Below are positions 1-5,789 of a stretch of 12,808 bases of DNA, one piece after another; positions within the stretch are counted from its first letter, which is position 1, and each line of letters opens with the position of its first letter. Source of the DNA: Nocardia sp. (GTDB lineage Bacteria; Actinomycetota; Actinomycetes; Mycobacteriales; Mycobacteriaceae); assembly GCA_017354515.1 (NCBI GenBank), contig JAFMQT010000082.1, positions 1 to 12,808 on the forward strand, given 5' to 3'. The notes under the pieces were generated by a model, which saw nothing but the letters and a program-made list of their open reading frames with translations, had not been told where the DNA came from and ran no database searches. The position numbers and the translations under genes are program-made.

Positions 1-639
1 ATCGTCGCCCGGCTGATTGCGGCGGAACTCGATCAGCCCGGCCAGGATGCCGTACATCTCGGTGATGTTGGCGACCGACTGCTCGGGTGTCAGCGAGGTG
101 TCGAAGATTCCGTCCACGCACACCCGCAGTCGCGGAGCGAGGTCCTCGGGGACGCCCATGAGTTCACAGATGACGCGGATCGGCAGCGGATAGGCGAAAA
201 GGTCACGCACATCGACGATCTCGCCCGCTCCGGTGGCGGCCAGGCCGTCGATGAGGTCTTTGGTCAGGGCCTCGATGCGCGGTTGCAGCGCGGCGGTGCG
301 CCGGGCGGTGAAGGCCGGCGCGACGAGCTTGCGCAGCCGGCGGTGCTCATCGCCGTAGGCGGTGAACATGTTCTGCACCGCCACCCAGGTGATGATCGGC
401 CAATCCTGGGGGAGTTCGCCGTTGACGAAAGCGGGCCAATGCCGGCTGGCGTCCTTGGAGATCCGCGGATCGGTCAGCACCCCTCTGAGCAGCTGGGCAT
501 CGGTGACCGACCACGCTCGCACACCACCGGGCAGTTCGACCTCGGTGACCGGACCGCGCGCACGCAGCCGGGCCGACTCGCCTTGGATATCGGCCCCGGC
601 TGGATCCAGGACCAACGGACCGATGTTCGTTTCCGGCAT
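1..639 (-). CDS. Cytochrome P450, N-terminal part (runs off left edge)
   Basis: The minus-strand frame is open for 213 codons from an ATG at 639 to the window edge, so the I-helix, ExxR and heme-cysteine regions lie outside. The visible part has a P450 N-terminal layout: a start of type MPETNIGPLVLDP, the segment LLRGVLTDPRISKD, and a C-helix HxxxR motif (H99 to R103, in DEHRRLRKLVAPAF) that contacts a heme propionate in this family. The segment VRDLFAYPLPIRVICELMGVP is typical of actinobacterial soluble P450s such as the CYP154/CYP156/CYP107 groups; I cannot choose between these without a search. P450s of this type are cytosolic monooxygenases fed by ferredoxins. The start is supported by an AGGAG ribosome-binding site at about 645-650. 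It begins only 25 bp after the stop of the upstream P450 gene, so the two are probably one transcript. Confidence 0.88.
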   Translation of the reverse strand, partial: MPETNIGPLVLDPAGADIQGESARLRARGPVTEVELPGGVRAWSVTDAQLLRGVLTDPRISKDASRHWPAFVNGELPQDWPIITWVAVQNMFTAYGDEHRRLRKLVAPAFTARRTAALQPRIEALTKDLIDGLAATGAGEIVDVRDLFAYPLPIRVICELMGVPEDLAPRLRVCVDGIFDTSLTPEQSVANITEMYGILAGLIEFRRNQPGDD

Positions 640-664
640 CGGGAACTCCTCACACTCACACTGA

Positions 665-1951
665 CTAGACAAACGAACCGTTCAACGGTGGTGACGGCGG
701 GAACGACACTGGTAACGCCGTCAGAGAATGCTGGAAAGGACCTGGGCGCCAACGCAAATCGCTGTAGGGCACGGCGAGCTGGACATCGGGCAGCGCGTCC
801 AGGAATTGGTCGACCCCGTCCTGGGCGATCATGTAGCCGAGCTGGCGGGCCGGGCAGGCGTGCGGTCCGGCGCTGAACGACAGATGCGAGCGGTTGCCGT
901 TGCGGTCGCCGGCGCGCACCTTCGGATCGTCGTTACAGGCTGCCATACTGATCACCACCGGCTGATGCGCCGGCAGCCAGACTCCGTCGATCAGAATCGG
1001 CTGGCGCGGATAGCTGATGCAGTAGTTGGCCATCGGCGGATTGTTGAACAGCACCCAGTCCAGGGCGTCGCGGGTGCCCAGCGCACCGCCCATGACGTGG
1101 CCGGAGAAGCGGTCGTCGGTCATCATCAGCAGCAGGGCGTTGGCGACCAGGTGGACCTGCGGTTCGATTCCGGCGCCGTAGAGGGTGGCCAGCTGGTGTA
1201 CGACTTCCTCGTCGTCGAGGTTGGCTTCGTGCGCGATCAGTCGCGAGGTGATGTCGTCGCCGGGGTGGGCGCGTTTGCGGGCGACGTTCTCGCCCAATGC
1301 GGTGGCCAGCATGATGTTGCCGGCCTCGGCGTCGGCCTCGGAGTCGAACATGGCGGCCATACCGGCGGCCACCCGCTCGGCGAGATCGGGTTCGATGCCC
1401 AGCATCGCGTTGAGGGAGGTGAACACCAGCGGATGGGCGTACTCGGCCATGATGTCCGCGCGCCCCTCGGTGCAGAACGAATTGATCAGCGGAATCGCGA
1501 TCTGTTCGACGACGCTGTGCATACCGTGCATATCGACGCCGTCGATGGCCCAGACATTGGCCGCGCGGAAGCGGGTATGATCGATTCCGCTGTTGCGCAG
1601 CGCATTCGGCCGCCACTCCATCATCGGCAGCAGCGGGCAGTCGGCGGGCACCCCGCGCTGCCAGATGCGCGGATCGGCCGGGAAGTGCTCGGGATCGTTC
1701 AGGATCCGGATCGCGGCGTCGTACCCGATGACCAATGTCGCCGGTATGCCGGGCGACAGTTCCACCTGGGCGAAGGAGGGATTGTTCGCTCGCATCCGGG
1801 CATACCCCGCACGCCAGTCCGCGGCGAATTCCTCGGTGTAGATGGGAACACGAGGGCCGTCCGGTTCCATCGGGGAACCGTAGGAAACGGGACAGCCGTT
1901 CGGCGACGTATCGAGCGAATGCGGCGTGGTCACGGGTGGTACAACTCCCAT
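665..1951 (-). CDS. Cytochrome P450, CYP157-like, lacking the ExxR motif
   Basis: A 428-residue P450 of normal length. The heme-binding loop FSAGPHACPAR is intact, with the proximal ligand Cys366, and the C-helix HTRFR is present. Two landmarks are abnormal. The I-helix reads AGIEPQ at 260-265, where most P450s have AGxE/DT. The K-helix ExxR position reads W299-V-L-F302, followed by the usual PP, so both Glu and Arg are gone. From memory, Streptomyces CYP157 proteins also break ExxR and share segments such as LNDPEHFPADPRIWQ and GVWLPAHQPVVISMAACN; I did not run an alignment. CYP157 genes often travel with a second P450 and with conservon (cvn) operons, which matches the second P450 25 bp downstream. 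No cvn genes are visible on the upstream side. The ATG at 1951 gives MGVVPPVTT but has no strong ribosome-binding site. A GTG at 1933 (MTTPHSLDTS), with GGAG 11 nt upstream, is an alternative. Whether it is a monooxygenase, an isomerase or a regulatory heme protein is unknown. Confidence 0.9.
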   Translation of the reverse strand: MGVVPPVTTPHSLDTSPNGCPVSYGSPMEPDGPRVPIYTEEFAADWRAGYARMRANNPSFAQVELSPGIPATLVIGYDAAIRILNDPEHFPADPRIWQRGVPADCPLLPMMEWRPNALRNSGIDHTRFRAANVWAIDGVDMHGMHSVVEQIAIPLINSFCTEGRADIMAEYAHPLVFTSLNAMLGIEPDLAERVAAGMAAMFDSEADAEAGNIMLATALGENVARKRAHPGDDITSRLIAHEANLDDEEVVHQLATLYGAGIEPQVHLVANALLLMMTDDRFSGHVMGGALGTRDALDWVLFNNPPMANYCISYPRQPILIDGVWLPAHQPVVISMAACNDDPKVRAGDRNGNRSHLSFSAGPHACPARQLGYMIAQDGVDQFLDALPDVQLAVPYSDLRWRPGPFQHSLTALPVSFPPSPPLNGSFV

Positions 1952-2499
1952 CAGATCGTCGTGAAAATGCGTGTGCGGATGTTCGGTGTGGAAGGTTCGA
2001 GGCCGACAGGCGTTCGGTGAATGTCCGCGGGCCCCCCTCGTGTCGTGCCAAAACTGTTGGGACGAACCAGATCTGAAATACCGACGCTGATGATACTCAC
2101 CGCGCGCGCCTCGCGCAGCCGAAGTCCGGCATCGATCTCGGTACCATACCGGCCGGCGGCCGCCGCGATGACGGCGTGGGCGGAATTCGTTCCGCCGGTA
2201 CCCATTCGGCGTCGCGGGGGATCGGCTGCCGGACTCGTTACGGCGGCGCGGCATTCGGCACGAATGTCCGGATCGCGAATGGGCTCACCCGCCCGCGCCG
2301 ACGGCCGCCGCGCCCACGCTCGATCCCGCCGGTGCGGGTGGTCGCTGATCAGGAGTTCCTGGTCACTACGGGAGCGCTCGATTCGGAGACGCCGAGGGCG
2401 GCCCGGTAAACTGAGTGGTTCGGCGCGCCGGTTGGGGCGCGCACTCATATCGAACGTTCGCCACGACGGCGTTCGCCACAACACTGCTAGGAGACCCTT
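1952..2499. other. Divergent intergenic region between the P450 pair and the ABC-F gene
   Basis: About 550 bp with no gene I can support. Reading frames on both strands are open for long stretches, but their translations are arginine-rich and unlike known proteins. One minus-strand frame at about 2085-2360 has moderately GC-biased third positions and could be a decayed remnant. The side near the P450 carries GTTCGGTG twice, at 1981-1988 and 2012-2019. The side near the ABC-F gene carries a possible -10 box, a small GC hairpin and a 9-bp direct repeat, listed separately. Confidence 0.6.
2407..2479 (+). promoter_or_regulatory. Candidate promoter and leader of the ABC-F gene
   Basis: TAAACT at 2407-2412 fits the actinobacterial -10 pattern TAnnnT. 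No good -35 is visible; TTCGGA at 2382-2387 is the nearest, with 19-bp spacing. Transcription from here would give a leader of about 80 nt. That leader would open with a 7-bp GC hairpin (GCGCGCC 2423-2429 with GGCGCGC 2436-2442) and then hold GTTCGCCAC twice (2456-2464 and 2471-2479). AGGAG at 2489-2493 is the ribosome-binding site, 6 nt before the GTG start. The promoter call is weak; the hairpin and repeat are directly visible. Confidence 0.35.
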
Positions 2500-4131
2500 G
2501 TGATCACCGCGACCGACCTGGAGGTCCGGGCCGGAATTCGCACCCTGCTGACCGCGCCGGGACCGGCGCTGCGGGTGCAGGCCGGTGATCGGATCGGTCT
2601 GGTCGGGCGCAACGGCGCGGGCAAGACCACCACGCTGCGCATCCTCGCCGGTGAGGGCGAGCCGTACGCGGGCACGGTGGTGCGCACCGGGGAGATCGGC
2701 TACCTGCCGCAGGATCCGCGCGAGGGTGATCTGAATGTGCTGGCCCGCGACCGGGTGCTCTCGGCGCGTGGCCTGGACAAGCTGATCCGCGATATGGAGA
2801 AGCAGCAGGCGCTGATGGCCGAGGTGGCCGATGACGCCGAACGTGAGAAGGCCGTGCGCAAATACGGCCGCCTCGAGGATCGCTTCTCGGCACTCGGTGG
2901 TTATGTCGCCGAGAGCGAGGCCGCGCGCATCTGTAACAGCCTGGGGCTGCCGGACCGGGTGCTGGGCCAGACGCTGCGCACGCTGTCGGGTGGTCAGCGC
3001 CGGCGAATCGAATTGGCGCGCATCCTGTTCAGTGCCTCGGACGGTTCGGGCGGCAAATCCGACACCACACTGCTGCTCGACGAGCCCACCAACCATCTGG
3101 ACGCGGATTCGATCACCTGGCTGCGCGGATTTCTGCAGAACCACGACGGCGGCGTCATCGTCATCTCCCACGATGTGGATCTGCTCGCCGATGTGGTGAA
3201 CAAGGTGTGGTTCCTGGACGCGGTACGCGGCGAGGCCGATATTTACAACATGGGCTGGAAGAAGTATCTCGACGCCCGTGCCACGGACGAACAGCGCCGG
3301 GTGCGCGAACGTGCCAACGCCGAGAAGAAGGCGGCCGCGCTGCGTAAACAGGCCGCCAAACTCGGCGCCAAGGCGACCAAGGCCGCCGCGGCCCATCAGA
3401 TGGTGCGCCGCGCCGATCGGCTCATATCCGAACTCGACGAGGTGCGCGTCGCCGACAAGGTGGCCCGGATCAAATTCCCCGAACCCGCACCATGTTCCAA
3501 GACACCACTGATGGTGCGTGACCTGACCAAGCTGTACGGCTCGCTGGAGATCTTCACCGGAGTGAACTTCGCCGTCGACAAGGGCAGCCGCGTGGTGGTG
3601 CTGGGGCTCAACGGCGCCGGTAAGACCACCATGCTGAAGCTGCTGGCGGGGGTGGAGACCCCGACCGCGGGCGGGATCGAGCAGGGCCGGGGCCTGAAGG
3701 TCGGCTACTTCGCACAGGAGCACGACACCCTCGACGACAGCGCCTCGGTATGGGAGAACATCCGGCACGCCTCCCCGGACGCCGGCGAGCAGGAGTTGCG
3801 GAGCCTGCTCGGCGCGTTCATGTTCACCGGACCGCAACTGGATCAGCCCGCCGGAACATTGTCCGGTGGTGAGAAGACCCGCCTGGCGCTGGCCGGACTG
3901 GTGTCCTCGGCGGCCAATGTGCTGCTGCTGGACGAGCCGACCAACAACCTCGACCCGGTCTCGCGCGAGCAGGTCCTCGACGCGCTGCGCAGCTACGCCG
4001 GCGCCGTCGTGCTGGTCACCCACGACCCGGGTGCGGCCGAGGCGCTGAATCCCGAACGGGTGATCATGCTGCCCGACGGCACCGAGGATCATTGGTCGCA
4101 GGACTACCTCGAACTCATCCAATTGGCCTGA
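2500..4131 (+). CDS. ABC-F family ATPase (Rv1473-like translation factor)
   Basis: The 543-residue protein has two fused ABC ATPase domains and no membrane segments, the architecture of ABC-F proteins. These act on the ribosome rather than in transport. Domain 1 has Walker A GRNGAGKTT (36-44), signature LSGGQ (162-166) and Walker B LLLDEPTNHLD (191-201). Domain 2 has Walker A GLNGAGKTT (369-377), signature LSGGE (454-458) and Walker B LLLDEPTNNLD (from 475). A lysine/arginine/alanine-rich helical linker at about 255-325 corresponds to the P-site tRNA interaction segment. Both catalytic glutamates are present, so it should hydrolyse ATP. The GTG start is set by AGGAG six bases upstream. It occupies the position of M. 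tuberculosis Rv1473, older annotated as a macrolide transporter ATPase. Antibiotic protection and general translation roles are both possible; the sequence alone does not decide. Confidence 0.93.
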   Translation: MITATDLEVRAGIRTLLTAPGPALRVQAGDRIGLVGRNGAGKTTTLRILAGEGEPYAGTVVRTGEIGYLPQDPREGDLNVLARDRVLSARGLDKLIRDMEKQQALMAEVADDAEREKAVRKYGRLEDRFSALGGYVAESEAARICNSLGLPDRVLGQTLRTLSGGQRRRIELARILFSASDGSGGKSDTTLLLDEPTNHLDADSITWLRGFLQNHDGGVIVISHDVDLLADVVNKVWFLDAVRGEADIYNMGWKKYLDARATDEQRRVRERANAEKKAAALRKQAAKLGAKATKAAAAHQMVRRADRLISELDEVRVADKVARIKFPEPAPCSKTPLMVRDLTKLYGSLEIFTGVNFAVDKGSRVVVLGLNGAGKTTMLKLLAGVETPTAGGIEQGRGLKVGYFAQEHDTLDDSASVWENIRHASPDAGEQELRSLLGAFMFTGPQLDQPAGTLSGGEKTRLALAGLVSSAANVLLLDEPTNNLDPVSREQVLDALRSYAGAVVLVTHDPGAAEALNPERVIMLPDGTEDHWSQDYLELIQLA

Positions 4132-4133
4132 TC

Positions 4134-4171
4134 TCGCCGGACAGCTTCCGGTTTCCGCCCGCGCCCGGCGA
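4134..4171 (+). terminator. Possible weak terminator after the ABC-F gene
   Basis: TCGCCGG at 4134-4140 pairs with CCGGCGA at 4165-4171, three bases after the ABC-F stop. The loop is long (24 nt) and there is no T-run, only AT-rich sequence after the second arm. It may be a weak or Rho-assisted end. Confidence 0.3.
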
Positions 4172-4210
4172 AATATCCTCATAATCGGTGAGTTTCATCA
4201 CATTGAGGCG

Positions 4211-4239
4211 TTGATCACTGCCAGGCGAGGCTTTAGCCT
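4211..4239 (+). promoter_or_regulatory. Sigma-A-like promoter of the small HTH gene
   Basis: TTGATC (4211-4216) and TAGCCT (4234-4239) are separated by exactly 17 bp, matching the housekeeping -35/-10 layout (TTGACA / TAnnnT in actinobacteria). The expected start of transcription lies about 25 bp before the ATG at 4272, leaving room for the strong ribosome-binding site GGAGGAA at 4262-4268. This suggests the HTH gene is transcribed independently of the ABC-F gene. Confidence 0.55.
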
Positions 4240-4271
4240 GGAGTGAGGCTGCACGGCGACCGGAGGAAGCC

Positions 4272-4523
4272 ATGAGTGACAGGCCCGCACAGGGGAAATC
4301 GATATTGGGTAAGGGCACGCGCGTCACCGGAAAATCGCGTGATCGCTTACAGACCCAGCTCAAGAAGCAGTACGAGGCGGGCGCCAGCATCCGCTCGCTG
4401 GCGCGCGAGACCGGCCGCTCGTACGGATTCATTCACAACGTGCTGGTGGAGTCGCATGTGCAGCTCCGCAGCCGCGGTGGTGCGAATCGGCGCAGGGCGA
4501 AGGCGGCCGGTACGGCGTCCTAG
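4272..4523 (+). CDS. Small helix-turn-helix protein (Rv1473A-like)
   Basis: An 83-residue basic protein. The core, about residues 14-70, contains KGTRVTGKSRDRLQTQLKKQ followed by YEAGASIRSLARETGRSYGF, an HTH in which ASIRSLARETGRSYGFIHNVL is the likely turn and recognition helix. It ends in an arginine-rich tail (LRSRGGANRRRAKAAG). Small proteins of this type are widely conserved in actinobacteria, and M. tuberculosis has one at the same place (Rv1473A, annotated as a possible regulator). The targets are not known to me. The ATG is preceded by GGAGGAA with 3-4 nt spacing. The gene has its own promoter-like sequence and ends 14 bp from the convergent thioesterase gene. Confidence 0.88.
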   Translation: MSDRPAQGKSILGKGTRVTGKSRDRLQTQLKKQYEAGASIRSLARETGRSYGFIHNVLVESHVQLRSRGGANRRRAKAAGTAS

Positions 4524-4537
4524 CCGGGCCCCGCGGA

Positions 4538-4954
4538 TCAGAGTCCGAGTACGTCCGTGGCTTCGGTCATCTCGCGCAAGCGCGTGCCCGGATCCGGCAC
4601 GAGCTTGCGCGCCTCGAGGTCCATCAGACCCAGGACCACCGAGACCTCCGCGGAGACGGTGCCGTCGACTTTGCAGATCCGCTGATCCATCCAGAACACC
4701 TTGCCCGCACCCCAGCGGCAGTGACAGGTGATGGTGAGTTCGTCTCCCAGATGCAGTTCCCGCAGATATTTCGCGGTGGACTCGAGCACCACCGGGCCCA
4801 CGCCCGACAATCGCATCTTGTCCGGAACCAGTCCGGCCGACCGCATCATCTCCCAGCGGGCGTGCTCGGCGTACTGGTGGTAGACGGCCTGGTTCACGTG
4901 GCCGTTGACATCGAGTTCGTAGCCGCGGACGGTGACAGACACGGAGAAGGTCAT
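4538..4954 (-). CDS. Acyl-CoA thioesterase, 4HBT/YbgC-type hotdog fold
   Basis: A 138-residue single-hotdog protein of normal family length. Near the N-terminus it has YELDVNGHVNQAVYHQYAEH, the 4-hydroxybenzoyl-CoA thioesterase/FadM/YbgC signature, with the likely catalytic Asp15 and the GHVN segment at 18-21. The family hydrolyses acyl-CoA thioesters in the cytosol; the substrate cannot be read from the sequence. It lies 93 bp downstream of the TetR gene on the same strand and may be read through from it. The M. tuberculosis version of this locus, as I recall it, lacks a thioesterase here. The ATG at 4954 has only a weak upstream purine stretch, but the family's N-terminus starts at this point. 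Confidence 0.88.
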   Translation of the reverse strand: MTFSVSVTVRGYELDVNGHVNQAVYHQYAEHARWEMMRSAGLVPDKMRLSGVGPVVLESTAKYLRELHLGDELTITCHCRWGAGKVFWMDQRICKVDGTVSAEVSVVLGLMDLEARKLVPDPGTRLREMTEATDVLGL

Positions 4955-5047
4955 ATCTGCCCGAACCTTGGGCGCGGTCGGACTATTTCCGGTACGGGCG
5001 TGCCGTCGCTCACGGTGGGGGGTGACCCGAGTGGCCGGGCGCCGCGG

Positions 5048-5614
5048 TCATTCCCGGCGGCGCACCGACGCCTCGACCAAATCCAGTACGGCGGTGAGGT
5101 TTTCGCCGGCGTGTCCGGAGGCGATGCGGGCGATGAGCCCGTCCAGGACCAGATCCAGGTAGCCCAGCAGCACATCGGTGGGGACGTCGTCGCGCAGCGC
5201 GCCAGCGGCCTTGCGTCGTTCCAGGCGGGCCACCGTCGCCTCGGTCAGCTCGGCCGAACGCTGGGTCCAGCTCGCCGCGAATTCGGGGTCGGTGCGCAGC
5301 CGCCGGGCGATCTCGAGCCGGGTGCCCAGCCAGTTGTATTGCGCTGGGTCGTCCAGCATTTCGCGCATCACCTGCACGATCCCCTGAGTGGCCGCGATCT
5401 CGGCCATCCGGTGCGCGTCCTCGTGCGCGAGCGCCAGAAACAGCGCGTCCTTGTCCCGGAAGTGGTGGAAGATCGCCCCGCGCGAGAGTCCGATCGCCTC
5501 CTCGAGGCGGCGCACAGTGGCACCCTCGTAACCGAATTCGGCGAAACACCGTCGCGCACCGTCGAGGATCTGGCTGCGCCGGGCGGCGAGGTGATCGTCA
5601 CTGACCTTGGGCAT
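5048..5614 (-). CDS. acnR: TetR-family repressor of aconitase (AcnR-like)
   Basis: A 188-residue TetR protein. The N-terminal HTH spans about residues 31-52 (GATVRRLEEAIGLSRGAIFH followed by HFRDKDAL), and the C-terminal half is the ligand and dimer domain. The start PKVSDDHLAARRSQILDGAR closely resembles Rv1474c and AcnR as I remember them. In Corynebacterium glutamicum, AcnR lies downstream of acn and represses it at a palindrome over the promoter. Here the gene is likewise downstream of acnA on the same strand, and a matching palindrome is present at 8741-8756. The ATG at 5614 is chosen because GGAGGAG precedes it by three bases. An in-frame ATG at 5716 would add 34 residues that overlap a strong hairpin and do not resemble the family. 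Two hairpins in the acnA-acnR gap may lower its expression. Confidence 0.9.
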   Translation of the reverse strand: MPKVSDDHLAARRSQILDGARRCFAEFGYEGATVRRLEEAIGLSRGAIFHHFRDKDALFLALAHEDAHRMAEIAATQGIVQVMREMLDDPAQYNWLGTRLEIARRLRTDPEFAASWTQRSAELTEATVARLERRKAAGALRDDVPTDVLLGYLDLVLDGLIARIASGHAGENLTAVLDLVEASVRRRE

Positions 5615-5638
5615 GGACTCCTCCAGCGGGAAAAGGGC

Positions 5639-5677
5639 CGGACCCCCGCGCCCGGTGCGAGGCGGCGCGGGGGTCCG
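5639..5677 (-). terminator. Strong hairpin with short T-run just before acnR
   Basis: GGACCCCCGCGC (5640-5651) pairs perfectly with GCGCGGGGGTCC (5665-5676), plus one outer C-G pair, around a 13-nt loop. In the acnA-to-acnR direction it is followed by GGCCCTTTTCCC. It looks like an intrinsic terminator or attenuator, and it ends about 15 bp before the acnR ribosome-binding site. Confidence 0.6.
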
Positions 5678-5723
5678 CACAGCATATGGACCGCGTGTAG
5701 ATCCTATGCGGCACAAAGGTGTT

Positions 5724-5764
5724 CGTGCCGGGGCCGGAAAGAATCGGTATCCGGGCCCGGCACG
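5724..5764 (-). terminator. Hairpin terminator downstream of acnA
   Basis: The 15-base arms 5724-5738 and 5750-5764 are complementary with one mismatch around an 11-nt loop. The hairpin begins 25 bp after the acnA stop. No good T-run follows in the reading direction, so termination may be partial or the structure may protect the acnA mRNA 3' end. Confidence 0.55.
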
Positions 5765-5789
5765 AGGTCACCGAGTGTGGTGATATCGA

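Noticed and set aside
728..2020. 430-codon open frame on the plus strand
   Set aside because: Antisense to the CYP157-like gene; histidine- and valine-rich shadow translation.
2036..2060. TTGGCACG on the minus strand resembling a sigma-54 promoter
   Set aside because: The second element is missing, and actinobacteria of this kind lack sigma-54.
1952..2254. 101-residue N-terminal extension of the CYP157-like P450
   Set aside because: The extension is arginine-rich, unlike any P450 N-terminus, and the family start fits 1951 or 1933.
1951..4182. 743-codon open frame on the minus strand
   Set aside because: It lies opposite the ABC-F gene, whose motifs are complete. The translation has no domains, and long antisense frames are expected in high-GC DNA.
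5615..5716. 34-residue N-terminal extension of the TetR protein
   Set aside because: It would cross the 5639-5677 hairpin. GGAGGAG sits ideally for the ATG at 5614, and the remembered family starts with MPKV.
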